Source: Paraplanobispora takensis (GTDB lineage: Bacteria > Actinomycetota > Actinomycetes > Streptosporangiales > Streptosporangiaceae). Taken from it: 64,000 bases of DNA. Position 1 is the stretch's first letter, and the number at the start of each line of letters is the position of its first letter. Below are positions 1 through 8,302 of this stretch, in pieces. The position numbers and the translations under genes are program-made. The notes beneath the pieces are model-generated. The model saw only the letters and a program-made list of their open reading frames with translations, searched no databases and was not told the origin of the DNA. The DNA is taken from contig NZ_BOOK01000002.1 of the NCBI RefSeq assembly GCF_016863195.1, positions 1 through 64,000 on the forward strand. The letters run 5' to 3'.

Positions 1-35
1 CGCAGGTCGATCGGTGATCCGCGGCGTCCGGATGA

Positions 36-1100
36 TCACGGGGCGACGAAGCGCCGGTGCAGGGTGGCCGCCTCCCGGGGGCCGAGCAACCGTCCGGCCG
101 CCAGCCACGCGGCCGCCCCGGCGCCGTCGCCCGCCACCGCGACCGGCGCGTCCCGGCTGCGCAGGAGATCCTGTACGGCGCGCCGTACCGGCCCCTCGCT
201 GGTCAGGACGCTCCCGGCCAGCACGACCGGCGTGCGGTCGCCCGGCTCGCGCACCTCGGACACGGTCGCGGCCAGCCGGGCGGCGGCCTCGGCCACGATG
301 GCCCCGGCGGCGGGGTCCCCGGCCTCGGCCGCCCGGCTCACCAGCGGCGCGAGTTCGGCCAGCGCGCGCGGTGGCCGGGACTGCACCGCGGTGGCCAGCA
401 GGTCGGCCAGCTCCCTGCCCGGCGTGGCCGCCCGCGCCCGCCCGCCGGGCTCATCCGGGAAGGCCGCCCGCGCCCGCCCGCCGGGCTCCTCGTCGGGGAA
501 CAGCAGGTGGCGGAGGACGAGCCGGGTCAGCGGGCCCATGCCGTCCGGCGCCCGCTCGCCCGCCTCCCGGGCGCCGCCCGCCACGCGGCCCGAGGCCTGC
601 CGGATGGCGGCGCGGGCGGCGGCCTGGCCGAGCCAGAAGGCCGAGCCCTCATCGCCCAGCAGCCAGCCGTACCCGTCGGCCAGCGCCGTCGGCTGATGGT
701 CAATAATTTTCGCCGCGATGGCCCCGGTGCCGGAGATGAGGACCGTCCCGGACCGCGCGGCCGTACCCGCTGCGAAGGCCACGACCACGTCGCCCACCGC
801 CCGGGCCGGGGCCCTCAGCCCGCAGTCGCGCAGGGCCCCGTCGAAGGCCGCCCGGGACGAGGGGTCGCGCAGGATCCCCGCCCCGGCCAGCCCGACGGTC
901 ACCCCCTCCACCTGCGCCGGGTCCGTCGAGGCCAGGGCCTGGCGCACGGCCTGGCCGAGGTTGGCGAACGCCTCCCGGGGGCCGATCGCCATCGGGTTGC
1001 CGCCGCCAGCCCGTCCTCGCCCGATCACCTTTCCCGCCGCCGTGATGGCCACGGCGCGAGATGATGTCCCGCCGGCGTCCACGCCGAGCACCACAGTCAT
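36..1100 (-). CDS. N-acetylglucosamine kinase (BadF/BadG family)
   Basis: Predicted cytoplasmic ATP-dependent sugar kinase of the BadF/BadG/BcrA/BcrD ASKHA family, most like N-acetylglucosamine kinases that make GlcNAc-6-phosphate. Seen: phosphate-1 motif VDAGGTSSR (residues 7-15), phosphate-2 motif SGTGAIA (123-129) and GWLLGDEGSAFWLG (145-158), all characteristic of the family; 354 residues is a normal length. Residues about 202-225 hold a low-complexity duplication (PDEEPGGRARAA then PDEPGGRARAA) coming from a DNA repeat. The gene is divergent from the RpiR regulator; its ATG at 1100 abuts an AT-rich operator-like element, and a GGAG lies 13 nt upstream. Sugar specificity (GlcNAc versus MurNAc or GlcN) is inferred from context and family. 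Confidence 0.85.
   Translation of the reverse strand: MTVVLGVDAGGTSSRAVAITAAGKVIGRGRAGGGNPMAIGPREAFANLGQAVRQALASTDPAQVEGVTVGLAGAGILRDPSSRAAFDGALRDCGLRAPARAVGDVVVAFAAGTAARSGTVLISGTGAIAAKIIDHQPTALADGYGWLLGDEGSAFWLGQAAARAAIRQASGRVAGGAREAGERAPDGMGPLTRLVLRHLLFPDEEPGGRARAAFPDEPGGRARAATPGRELADLLATAVQSRPPRALAELAPLVSRAAEAGDPAAGAIVAEAAARLAATVSEVREPGDRTPVVLAGSVLTSEGPVRRAVQDLLRSRDAPVAVAGDGAGAAAWLAAGRLLGPREAATLHRRFVAP
426..488. repeat. In-frame 27-bp direct repeat (36-bp period)
   Basis: A 27-bp G+C-rich unit beginning GGCCGCCCGCGCCC occurs at 426-452 and again, identical, at 462-488. The 36-bp period is a multiple of three, so it inserts about 12 residues (PDE-PGGRARAA) into the sugar kinase without breaking the frame. 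Confidence 0.9.
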
Positions 1101-1160
1101 GTCAAAAATTATTCTCCAGAAGCCTTGACGACGCTAGATGGTGAGCATAATTTTCACCAT
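1100..1160. promoter_or_regulatory. Divergent kinase/rpiR control region with AATAATTTT operators and promoter
   Basis: Two AT-rich elements in an otherwise G+C-rich region. 1138-1160 is a palindrome ATGGTGA-N9-TCACCAT containing ATAATTTT; 1105-1113 is AAAATTATT, i.e. AATAATTTT on the minus strand, at the kinase start codon. A vegetative-type promoter for the regulator is visible: TTGACG at 1125-1130, 17-nt spacer, TAATTT at 1148-1153, with the palindrome covering the -10. This geometry fits autorepression by the RpiR protein; the assignment is inferred. A third AATAATTTT lies inside the kinase gene at 702-710. Confidence 0.7.
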
Positions 1161-1178
1161 CAACGGAGGAGGAACGCG

Positions 1179-2048
1179 GTGGAACTCCTGAACAGGATCG
1201 GGATCGAGCAGGCCGAGATGCCGGAGGCGCTGCGGAAGGTGGCCGAGGTGATCCTCGCCGACTCCGCCGAGGCCGCCAGGTCGACGATCGTCGACCTGGC
1301 CGAGCGCAGCGGCACCTCGACCGCGACGATCACCCGGTTCTGCCGCGCGCTCGGGTTCGGCGGCTACGCCGAGCTGCGGGTCGCGCTCGCCACCGAGACC
1401 GGCCGGGTCGCCCAGCAGCGCTGGGAGACCGACATCGGGCAGGAGATCCTGCCCGGCGACGGGCTCGACCGGGTGCTGGGCGTTGTGGCGGGCAACGACA
1501 TCCGCCTGATCCAGGAGACCGCGGCGCAGCTCGACCTGGCCACGGTGGAGAAGGTCGCCGGTGCGATCGCCCAGGCCGGCCGGGTGCTGCTGTTCGGCGT
1601 CTCCAGCAGCGCGGCGGTGGCCAGCGAGATGGAGTACCGCCTGCAGCGCATCCGGGTCCCCACCTGGAGCAGGTCCGACGCGCACAGCGCGCTCACCGAC
1701 GCCGCGCTGCTCGGTCAGGGCGACGTGGCGATCGGGATCTCGCACAGCGGCAGGACCCGCGAGGTCATCGAGGTGCTGGCCGAGGCCGGCAGCCACGGCG
1801 CCATCACCGTGGCGGTCACCTCGCACCCCCGTTCGCCGCTGGCCGAGGTGGCCGAGCTGGTCGTCACCACCTCCAGCAGGGAGACGACCTTCCGCTCCGA
1901 CGGCTTCGCCGCGATCCACTCCCAGCTGCTCGTCCTGGACGTGGTCTACGTCTCGGTCGCGCAGCGCACCTACGAACGCACCCGGAAGGCGTTCGATCTG
2001 ACCGTCCGCGCGGTGACCGGGCACCGCCTCCCGGAGGGAGACATGTGA
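1179..2048 (+). CDS. RpiR/MurR-family transcriptional regulator with SIS domain
   Basis: DNA-binding regulator of about 289 residues: N-terminal RpiR winged HTH (sequence around TIVDLAERSGTSTATITRFC) followed by a C-terminal SIS phosphosugar-sensing domain (FGVSSSAAVASEMEYRLQ ... ISHSGRTREVIEVL). The family senses phosphorylated sugars such as MurNAc-6-P or GlcNAc-6-P. I choose the GTG at 1179 because GGAGGAGGA sits at 1165-1173 with 5-nt spacing; an upstream ATG-like frame at 1125 would place the promoter inside the gene. It overlaps the next SIS gene by four bases (GTGA), implying translational coupling, and is divergent from the GlcNAc kinase. Confidence 0.9.
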   Translation: MELLNRIGIEQAEMPEALRKVAEVILADSAEAARSTIVDLAERSGTSTATITRFCRALGFGGYAELRVALATETGRVAQQRWETDIGQEILPGDGLDRVLGVVAGNDIRLIQETAAQLDLATVEKVAGAIAQAGRVLLFGVSSSAAVASEMEYRLQRIRVPTWSRSDAHSALTDAALLGQGDVAIGISHSGRTREVIEVLAEAGSHGAITVAVTSHPRSPLAEVAELVVTTSSRETTFRSDGFAAIHSQLLVLDVVYVSVAQRTYERTRKAFDLTVRAVTGHRLPEGDM

Positions 2049-2842
2049 CCGCAGAACTCGACGTGACACGGGGTGAGGCGGCGGGAGTCCCGCCCCCCGA
2101 CCCGGACGCCTACGTCCGCCACATCGCCGATCTCGTCCAGGCCATCCCCGCCGAGCAGGCCGAGCCCATCGGGCGGGCCGCGGCCCTGGTCGCCGGGGCG
2201 CTGGAGCGCGACGGGATCGTCCAGGCGTTCGGCTCCGGCCACTCCGAGGCCGTCGCGATGGAGATCGCCGGTCGCGCGGGCGGGCTGGTGCCCACCAACC
2301 GGCTCGCACTGCGCGACATCGTCCTGTACGGCGGAGCCGACCCGCGCGAACTCGAACGCTACGACCTCGAACGCGACCCCGGCATCGCACACCGGATCCT
2401 CGACCTCGCCCCCGTCGCCGACGACGACCTGTTCGTGATCATCTCCAGCTCGGGCGTCAACGGCGTCGTCGTCGAGCTGGCCACCCTGGTGAAGGAGCGC
2501 GGTCACGACCTGATCGCGATCACCTCGCTCGCCCACAGCTCCGCGGCGGCGGCCAGGCATCCCTCGGGCCGCAAGCTGTGCGACCTCGCCGACGTGGTGC
2601 TCGACAACCGGGCCCCCTACGGCGACGCGGTCCTGCCCCTGCCCGGCGGCGGCGCCGTCGCGGCCGTCTCCACGATCACCTCGGCGCTGCTCGCCCAGCT
2701 CGTCGTCACCGGGGCGGTGGCCGAGCTGCTCGCGGCCGGCCGGGTGCCGCCGGTGTACCTGTCGGCGAACGTCCCCGAGGGGGACGCGCACAACCTCGCT
2801 CTCGAAGCCCGCTACGCGGGCCGCATCCGCCGGGGCGGCTGA
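2045..2842 (+). CDS. SIS-domain phosphosugar-binding protein (UPF0309-like)
   Basis: A 265-residue cytoplasmic SIS-fold protein. The first half has the sugar-phosphate loop FGSGHSEAVAMEIAGRAGG and the second IISSSGVNGVVVELA; the tail YLSANVPEGDAHN matches the UPF0309 group of predicted phosphosugar isomerases. It starts with GTG overlapping the RpiR stop codon, so the two are co-translated. Together with the divergent kinase it suggests handling of an amino-sugar phosphate, but the reaction (isomerase, deaminase or etherase) cannot be decided from sequence. No HTH is present. Confidence 0.85.
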   Translation: MTAELDVTRGEAAGVPPPDPDAYVRHIADLVQAIPAEQAEPIGRAAALVAGALERDGIVQAFGSGHSEAVAMEIAGRAGGLVPTNRLALRDIVLYGGADPRELERYDLERDPGIAHRILDLAPVADDDLFVIISSSGVNGVVVELATLVKERGHDLIAITSLAHSSAAAARHPSGRKLCDLADVVLDNRAPYGDAVLPLPGGGAVAAVSTITSALLAQLVVTGAVAELLAAGRVPPVYLSANVPEGDAHNLALEARYAGRIRRGG

Positions 2843-2888
2843 CCGGCCGCGGGTGTCCGTCCGCCCGCACCGACCGCCCCGCACCGCC

Positions 2889-2937
2889 CGGCGAATCCGC
2901 TCTTCGCCGCGCCATCCGGCGAACGCTCCGTTCGCCG
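2889..2937. promoter_or_regulatory. Tandem operators CGGCGAA-N7-TTCGCCG (two copies)
   Basis: The 137-bp gap before the glucanase gene carries two copies of the same perfect inverted repeat: CGGCGAA at 2889-2895 with TTCGCCG at 2903-2909, and CGGCGAA at 2917-2923 with TTCGCCG at 2931-2937 (the second extends to nine-base arms). Centres are 28 bp apart, about 43 bp upstream of the GTG start. Repetition with identical spacer length argues for a regulator-binding site rather than a chance hairpin. Confidence 0.6.
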
Positions 2938-2979
2938 TGCCAGGAAACATCTCGGGGGTCGCCCGCTAGGAGATCAACC

Positions 2980-4371
2980 GTGCCCCGACATCTCTGGAAA
3001 ACCGTCCTCGCCCTGTCCCTCCCCATCGCCCTGGCGGCGGTGGCCCTGGCCTCCCCGGCCTCGGCCGCCCAGTCGCTGCGCCTGCAGTACAAGAACAGCT
3101 CCACCGGAGCCACCACCGCGCAGGCCGAACCCTGGTTCAAGCTCGTCAACGACGGCACCACGTCCATCCCGCTCAGCCAGGTCAAGATCCGCTACTACTT
3201 CACCGGCGACACCGCCTACCGGTTCGCCTGCTCGTGGGCGGTGGTCGGCTGCTCCACCGTGACCGGGCAGTTCGCCACGCTGTCGAGCCCGGTGCCGGCG
3301 GCCAACCGGTACCTGGAGGTCGGCTTCACCTCCGGGACGCTGGCCCCGGGCGCGAACACCGGTGACATGCAGCTGCGGTTCCACCGCGCCGACTGGCAGA
3401 ACTTCACCCAGTCCGACGACTACTCCTTCGGGGCCCAGACCTCCTACGCCGACTGGAGCAAGGTCGCCGTCTACGTCGGCGGGCAGCTCGCCTGGGGCAC
3501 GCCGGCCGGCGGCACGGGTCCCGACCCCTCGCCGACGCCCACCGTCACCCCGACGGGCAACCCCGGCGGCCAGGGCACGCTGTTCGACGACTTCGCCTAC
3601 ACCGGGTCGTCCGACCCGCGGCTGGCGCAGCGCGGCTGGACGGTGCGCTCCAACTCCGGCGGTCCCGGAGTGCCCGGCGCGACCTGGTCGCCCTCCGCGG
3701 TCACCTTCCCCTCGGTGAGCGGGAACCAGGTCCTGCAACTCGACTCCTCCACCGACGGCACCGGCGCGGGCACCGTGCACACCGAGCTGTCCACCTCCGC
3801 CCGCAAGTTCTTCGAGGGCACCTACGCGGCCCGGGTGAAGTTCAGCGACGCCCCGCTGTCCGGCCCCGACGGCGAGCACGTCGTGCAGACGTTCTTCACC
3901 ATCACCCCGCTGCAGCAGAACATGGACCCGGACTACGGGGAGCTGGACTTCGAGTATCTGCCCAACGGCGGCTGGGGCGAGCCCGCCAACATCCTGTACA
4001 CCACGAGCTGGGAGACCTACCAGGCCGATCCCTGGCAGGCGGTCAACACCCACACCGAGGAGCGGACCAGCTTCGCCGGCTGGCACGACCTGGTCATCCA
4101 GGTCTCCGGCGGCCGGATCAAGTACTACGTCGACGGGCGCCTGTTCGCCGACCACGGTGACATCTACTATCCCGAGACGCCCATGTGGATCATGTTCAAC
4201 CAGTGGTTCATCGACCTGCAGGGTGGCTCCACCCCGCGCACCTACCGGCAGCAGGTCGACTGGGTCTACCACAGCAAGAACGAGGTCGTCTCGCCCGCCG
4301 AGGTGCTGAACAGGGTCAACGCCTTCCGGGCGTCCTCCACCGCGTTCACCGACACCGTCCCCTCCTCCTGA
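2980..4371 (+). CDS. Secreted CBM3-GH16 beta-glucanase
   Basis: Predicted extracellular enzyme of 463 residues. Sec signal peptide at 1-30 (VALASPASAA|QS); cellulose-binding CBM3 domain at about 31-175 (LQYKN, IRYYFTGD, CSWAVVGCS, DMQLRFHRADW, QSDDYSF); Pro/Thr linker at 178-198; GH16-type catalytic domain from about 200, with the family signature E-L-D-F-E at 321-325 supplying the nucleophile and acid/base Glu. GH16 enzymes cut beta-1,3 or mixed-linkage glucans; the exact substrate is inferred. GTG start at 2980 is supported by AGGAG at 2968-2972. It sits between sugar-phosphate genes and an ABC sugar importer, consistent with feeding that importer. Confidence 0.85.
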   Translation: MPRHLWKTVLALSLPIALAAVALASPASAAQSLRLQYKNSSTGATTAQAEPWFKLVNDGTTSIPLSQVKIRYYFTGDTAYRFACSWAVVGCSTVTGQFATLSSPVPAANRYLEVGFTSGTLAPGANTGDMQLRFHRADWQNFTQSDDYSFGAQTSYADWSKVAVYVGGQLAWGTPAGGTGPDPSPTPTVTPTGNPGGQGTLFDDFAYTGSSDPRLAQRGWTVRSNSGGPGVPGATWSPSAVTFPSVSGNQVLQLDSSTDGTGAGTVHTELSTSARKFFEGTYAARVKFSDAPLSGPDGEHVVQTFFTITPLQQNMDPDYGELDFEYLPNGGWGEPANILYTTSWETYQADPWQAVNTHTEERTSFAGWHDLVIQVSGGRIKYYVDGRLFADHGDIYYPETPMWIMFNQWFIDLQGGSTPRTYRQQVDWVYHSKNEVVSPAEVLNRVNAFRASSTAFTDTVPSS

Positions 4372-4375
4372 GGTC

Positions 4376-4418
4376 CCGGACGCGGCGCCCGCCGCCCGGC
4401 CGCGGGCGCCGCGTCCGG
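4376..4418 (+). terminator. Hairpin after glucanase gene
   Basis: Perfect 17-bp inverted repeat: 4376-4392 pairs with 4402-4418 around a 9-nt loop, starting 5 bp after the glucanase stop. It lacks a long U tract, as is usual in actinomycetes, and separates the glucanase from the ABC transporter operon. Confidence 0.8.
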
Positions 4419-4464
4419 CACCACCTTCCGGAAAGCCGAACCACCCCCCGAAAAGAGAAAGCCC

Positions 4465-5736
4465 ATGAAGCACCGCCTCCTGGCCGCCGCGGCCGTGCTG
4501 GCCCTGGCCGCCGGCACCGGCGCCTGCGGTTCCGACGAGGGATCGGGCAGCGCCGCCCCCGCGAGCACGGGACCCGCCAAGCTCACCGTCTGGATCATGG
4601 ACGGGAGCGTCACCGACGAGCTCGTCAAGCAGTTCGAGACCGACTACGAGGCCGCCCGCAAGGGCGTCGACCTCGACATCCAGATCCAGGCGTGGGACGG
4701 CATCGGCGAGCGCGTCACCGCCGCCCTGGCCAGCACGGACGCACCCGACGTGATCGAGGTCGGCAACACCCAGATCGCGCAGTACGCCGCCAGCGGCGGT
4801 GTCAGGGACCTCACCGACAAGGTCGCCGACCTCGGCGGCACCGACTGGATCCCCGGCCTGGCCCAGCCGGGCAACATCGACGGCCGGCAGTACGGCATCC
4901 CCTGGTACGCCGCCAACCGGGTCGTCGTCTACAACAAGGAGCTGTTCGAGAAGGCGGGCATCACCGCCCCGCCCACGACCCGCGACGAGTGGCTGGAGAT
5001 CACCGCCAAGCTCGACAAGGGCGGCGACCAGGGCATCTATCTCACCGGGCAGACCTGGTACGCGCTGGCCGGGTTCATCTGGGACGAGGGCGGCGACTTC
5101 GCCGTCAAGGACGGCGAGAAGTGGAAGGGCGCCCTGGACACCCCGCAGGCGCTGGCCGGCATGGACTTCTACAAGCGGCTCCAGGCGCTCGGCAAGGGCC
5201 CGAAGGACGCCGACGAGGCCAACCCGCCGCAGCACGAGGTCTTCGCGCAGGGCAAGGTCGCCCAGATGATCAGCGTGCCGGGCGGCGCGGCCCGGGTGCT
5301 GGAGGTCGAGCCGAAGATGAAGGACAAGATCGGGTTCTTCCCGATCCCCGGCAAGACGGCCGACAAGCCCGGCGCGGTGTTCACCGGCGGCTCCGACCTG
5401 ATCATCCCGGAGGCGTCGAAGAACCCCGACGCCGCCTACGAGGTGGTCAAGGCGCTGGCGGGGGAGAAGTTCCAGACCGACCTGGCCAAGGCGATGAACT
5501 TCGTGCCCAACCGGACGTCGCTGGCGCACGTCCTGGACGCCGACGAGGGCACCGCCGCCATGGCGAAGGGCGCCTCCAACGGCAGGGCCACCCCCAACAC
5601 GCCCAACTGGGCGGCGGTCGAGGCCACGCTGGTGATCAAGCAGTACATGACCGCGGTGCTCACCGGCAAGGACCCGGCGGCCGAGGCCCGCAAGGCCAGC
5701 GAGTCCATCACCGCGACGCTCAACAGCGGGTCGTAG
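4465..5736 (+). CDS. Sugar ABC transporter substrate-binding lipoprotein
   Basis: Family-1 extracellular solute-binding protein (MalE/UgpB type), 423 residues. Seen: lipoprotein signal with a lipid-modifiable Cys at residue 21 (AAGTGAC|GSDE), followed by the two-lobe binding fold (LTVWIMDGS, YGIPWYAANRVVVYNKELFEKAG, GGSDLIIPEASKNP). It would be anchored outside the membrane and deliver oligosaccharide to the two permeases encoded directly downstream. No ATPase gene is present here; in actinomycetes such systems commonly use a shared MsiK-type ATPase encoded elsewhere (family knowledge). Substrate is unknown; neighbours suggest beta-glucan or amino-sugar oligomers. Confidence 0.88.
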   Translation: MKHRLLAAAAVLALAAGTGACGSDEGSGSAAPASTGPAKLTVWIMDGSVTDELVKQFETDYEAARKGVDLDIQIQAWDGIGERVTAALASTDAPDVIEVGNTQIAQYAASGGVRDLTDKVADLGGTDWIPGLAQPGNIDGRQYGIPWYAANRVVVYNKELFEKAGITAPPTTRDEWLEITAKLDKGGDQGIYLTGQTWYALAGFIWDEGGDFAVKDGEKWKGALDTPQALAGMDFYKRLQALGKGPKDADEANPPQHEVFAQGKVAQMISVPGGAARVLEVEPKMKDKIGFFPIPGKTADKPGAVFTGGSDLIIPEASKNPDAAYEVVKALAGEKFQTDLAKAMNFVPNRTSLAHVLDADEGTAAMAKGASNGRATPNTPNWAAVEATLVIKQYMTAVLTGKDPAAEARKASESITATLNSGS

Positions 5737-5740
5737 CGCG

Positions 5741-6712
5741 GTGAGCGTCCCCGCCGCCACCCGGGCCCCGGCCCCGCCCCGCCGGGGGCCGGGGCGCCCG
5801 GTCCCGCCGGACAGGCCCCGCCGGCCCCGGAGGTTCTGGCCGTACCTGCTGATCGCCCCCACCGTGGTGGGCGGCCTCTTCCTGCTGCTGTATCCCCTCT
5901 TCCGCGCCGCGACGATCTCCTTCCAGCACTTCCGGATGGGCGAGCTGATCAGGGGTGGCGCGGAGTTCGCCGGCCTGGACAACTACCGGGAGCTGCTGGC
6001 GGGCGGGGAGTTCTGGACGGTGGTGCTGCGGACCTTCGTCTGGACCGGGATCAACGTGGTGCTCATCATGGGCCTGTCGACGGCCGTCGCCCTCATGCTG
6101 GTGCGGCTGGGACGGCGCATGCGGCTGGCCCTGATGAGCGCGCTCGCGCTCGCCTGGGCCACGCCGATCATCGCGGCCACGACGATCTTCCAGTGGCTGT
6201 TCCAGTCCGAGCTCGGCATCGTCAACTGGCTGCTGACCCGGCTGGGCTTGGAGTCCTTCCAGGGCTACTCGTGGTTCGCCGACGGCCAGGCGATGTTCGG
6301 GGTCCTGGTGGTGCTCGTGGTCTGGCAGTCGGTGCCGTTCGCCGCGCTCACCCTCTACGCCGGCCTGACCACGATCCCGGCGGAGCTGTACGAGTCGGCC
6401 AGGATCGACGGCGGCACCGGCCGGCAGATCTTCACCAGGGTGACCTTCCCGATCCTGCGCCCGATGTTCGCGCTGATCACCTCGCTGGAGGTGATCTGGG
6501 TCTTCAAGTGCTTCCCGCAGATCTGGGTACTCAGCCAGGGCGGACCCGACGGCGCGACGACCACGCTGCCGGTCTACGCCTTCCGGATCGCCAGGGCCCT
6601 GCACCGCTACGACCTGGGGTCGGCCGTCGCGATGCTCACCGTCGTCGTCCTCGCCGTCGCGCTGATCAGCAACCTGCGGCGGATGCTCAGGCAGGAAGGA
6701 GCCGAGCCGTGA
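5741..6712 (+). CDS. Sugar ABC transporter permease (MalF type)
   Basis: Integral membrane permease of 323 residues with about six membrane segments and the MalF-like EAA coupling loop (AELYESARIDGGTGRQIFTR) that docks to the ATPase. The N-terminus carries a Pro/Arg-rich cytoplasmic tail. GTG start 4 nt after the binding-protein stop; the end overlaps the next permease start (GTGA). Forms a heterodimeric channel with that permease. Confidence 0.88.
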   Translation: MSVPAATRAPAPPRRGPGRPVPPDRPRRPRRFWPYLLIAPTVVGGLFLLLYPLFRAATISFQHFRMGELIRGGAEFAGLDNYRELLAGGEFWTVVLRTFVWTGINVVLIMGLSTAVALMLVRLGRRMRLALMSALALAWATPIIAATTIFQWLFQSELGIVNWLLTRLGLESFQGYSWFADGQAMFGVLVVLVVWQSVPFAALTLYAGLTTIPAELYESARIDGGTGRQIFTRVTFPILRPMFALITSLEVIWVFKCFPQIWVLSQGGPDGATTTLPVYAFRIARALHRYDLGSAVAMLTVVVLAVALISNLRRMLRQEGAEP

Positions 6713-7614
6713 GAGGCGTGTCCGTGAGGGAGGCGTCCGTGAAAGGTGCGTCCGCGAGGGACGTGTCCGCGAGGGGCGGCGGCCGGAGGCCGAGGGCAGG
6801 GGGGATCGCCCTCAACGCCGCGGCCGCGGCCGTCCTCGTCGTGATGATCTTCCCGGTCTATTGGATGTTCGCCACCGCGTTCAAGCCCACGGCCGAGATC
6901 CAGGCCGAGACGCCCGGCCTGTGGCCCGCGCATCCGACGCTGGAGCACTTCGCCACCGCGGTGGGCGCCGACGGGTTCTGGACGTTCTGGCGAAACAGCC
7001 TGCTGGTCACCGGCGCCGCGGTGCTGCTGGCCCTGGTGGTGGCGCTGCTGTCGGCCTTCGCCGTGGCCAGGATGCGCTGGCGCGGCCGGGGCGCGTTCAT
7101 CGTCATGGTCTTCGCCGCCCAGATGGCGCCGTGGGAGGCGCTCCTCGTGCCGATGTTCATCATCGCCCGGGACACCGACCTGCTCGACTCCCTGGCGATG
7201 CTGACCGGTGTCTACTTCATGGTCACGCTGCCGTTCACGATCGTGACGCTGCGCGGGTTCCTGGCCGCGATCCCCGCCGAGGTGGAGGAGGCGGCCCTGG
7301 TCGACGGCTGCACCCGCCCGGCGGCCTTCCGCCGGGTGGTCTTCCCGCTGCTCGCGCCCGGCCTGATGGCCACCTCGCTGTTCGGGTTCATCACCGCGTG
7401 GAACGAGTTCGCGTTCGTCAACGTGCTGATCATCAAGGATCAGGACAAACGGACGCTGCCGGTGTGGCTGTCGTCCTTCCGCGACGTGTTCGGCACCGAC
7501 TGGGGCGCCACCATGGCCGCCGCGACGCTGTTCGCCCTGCCGGTGCTGGTGCTCTTCCTCTTCCTGCAACGCAGGGTCGGCGCCGGCATGATCGCCGGTG
7601 CGGTGAAGGGGTGA
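6709..7614 (+). CDS. Sugar ABC transporter permease (MalG type)
   Basis: Second permease, 301 residues, with about six membrane segments and the EAA loop EVEEAALVDGCTRPAAFRRV. The GTG at 6709 overlaps the upstream stop and is preceded by AGGAAGGAG at 6693-6701. The first 30 residues are a degenerate repeat (VREASVKGASARDVSARGG) that is not part of the family fold and may reflect local duplication; an internal start downstream cannot be excluded. Last gene of the operon before a long hairpin. Confidence 0.87.
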   Translation: MRGVSVREASVKGASARDVSARGGGRRPRAGGIALNAAAAAVLVVMIFPVYWMFATAFKPTAEIQAETPGLWPAHPTLEHFATAVGADGFWTFWRNSLLVTGAAVLLALVVALLSAFAVARMRWRGRGAFIVMVFAAQMAPWEALLVPMFIIARDTDLLDSLAMLTGVYFMVTLPFTIVTLRGFLAAIPAEVEEAALVDGCTRPAAFRRVVFPLLAPGLMATSLFGFITAWNEFAFVNVLIIKDQDKRTLPVWLSSFRDVFGTDWGATMAAATLFALPVLVLFLFLQRRVGAGMIAGAVKG

Positions 7615-7616
7615 GG

Positions 7617-7685
7617 CCCGCGACCGCGGCCCGCGGTCCCACGGAGCGGTACGGCTGCGCCGGGAGGCGGGGCCGCGGTCGCGGG
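7617..7685. terminator. Bidirectional terminator between convergent genes
   Basis: CCCGCGACCGCGGCCC at 7617-7632 is matched by its exact reverse complement at 7670-7685. The 16-bp stem encloses 37 nt and lies directly between the permease stop (7614) and the stop of the convergent gene (7687), so it can serve both directions. Confidence 0.75.
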
Positions 7686-7686
7686 A

Positions 7687-8250
7687 TCAGGCGGCCTCCT
7701 CCTCCCAGGCGAAGTCCCGCAGCGCGGGGTCGAGGGCGGCGTCGGTCATCCTGTTGGCGAAGGTGGAGATCGTGTAGGTGCCGATCCCCAGGACGACCTC
7801 CAGGGCGTTCTGCGGGGTGTATCCGGCCTCCAGGAACGCCCGCATCTCCTTGTCGCCGACCGCGCCGAGGCTGTCCATGACGGCGTGGGCGAAGACGCGC
7901 AGCGCCTCCAGGCGGGCGTCCTGCAGCGGCCGGCGGGCCCGCAGGTCCTCGATGAGATCGGGTGAGGCCTGCAGCCCCGCCAGGACGGCGCTGTGCATCG
8001 CCACGCAGACGTGGCAGCCGTTGCGGGTGGCGATCGTCAGGATGAGGACCTCACGGTCGAGCGGGGGGAGGGTGGACTGCTCGAAGACGGCGTTGACCGT
8101 CAGGAAGCCCTTGAGCACCTCGGGGGAGGCGGCCATCCGCGCGACCGGCTCCGGGATGTAGCCGAACTTCTTGCGGGTGGCCTCCATGGTGGACCGGGCG
8201 GCGGCCGGCGCGCTTTCGACGGTGTGGGCGACGAAGACGTCCTGGGACAT
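7687..8250 (-). CDS. Carboxymuconolactone decarboxylase / AhpD-like protein
   Basis: A 187-residue protein of the CMD/AhpD alkylhydroperoxidase-like fold. The redox motif is visible in EVLILTIATRNGCHVCVAMHSAVL: a CxxC followed four residues later by His, as in peroxidase-related members. The role is probably peroxide or reactive-substrate detoxification; partner reductase is unknown. I use the ATG at 8250 because GAGAAGG precedes it; a TTG at 8307 would add 19 residues and run into the repeated promoter element. Convergent with the ABC operon, sharing its terminator. Confidence 0.75.
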   Translation of the reverse strand: MSQDVFVAHTVESAPAAARSTMEATRKKFGYIPEPVARMAASPEVLKGFLTVNAVFEQSTLPPLDREVLILTIATRNGCHVCVAMHSAVLAGLQASPDLIEDLRARRPLQDARLEALRVFAHAVMDSLGAVGDKEMRAFLEAGYTPQNALEVVLGIGTYTISTFANRMTDAALDPALRDFAWEEEAA

Positions 8251-8302
8251 CGTGACCTTCTCTGCGGGGGTGACGCCGTGTGCGCGGGCATGCGGCGTAA
8301 TG

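Noticed and set aside
2974-5982. Very long antisense open frame over the glucanase and transporter genes
   Set aside because: Arg/Gly/Ala-rich composition without domains; mirror of real genes in G+C-rich DNA. The same applies to long open frames at 9869-13525 (-), 44572-47595 (+), 47633-51007 (-) and 56528-59272 (-).
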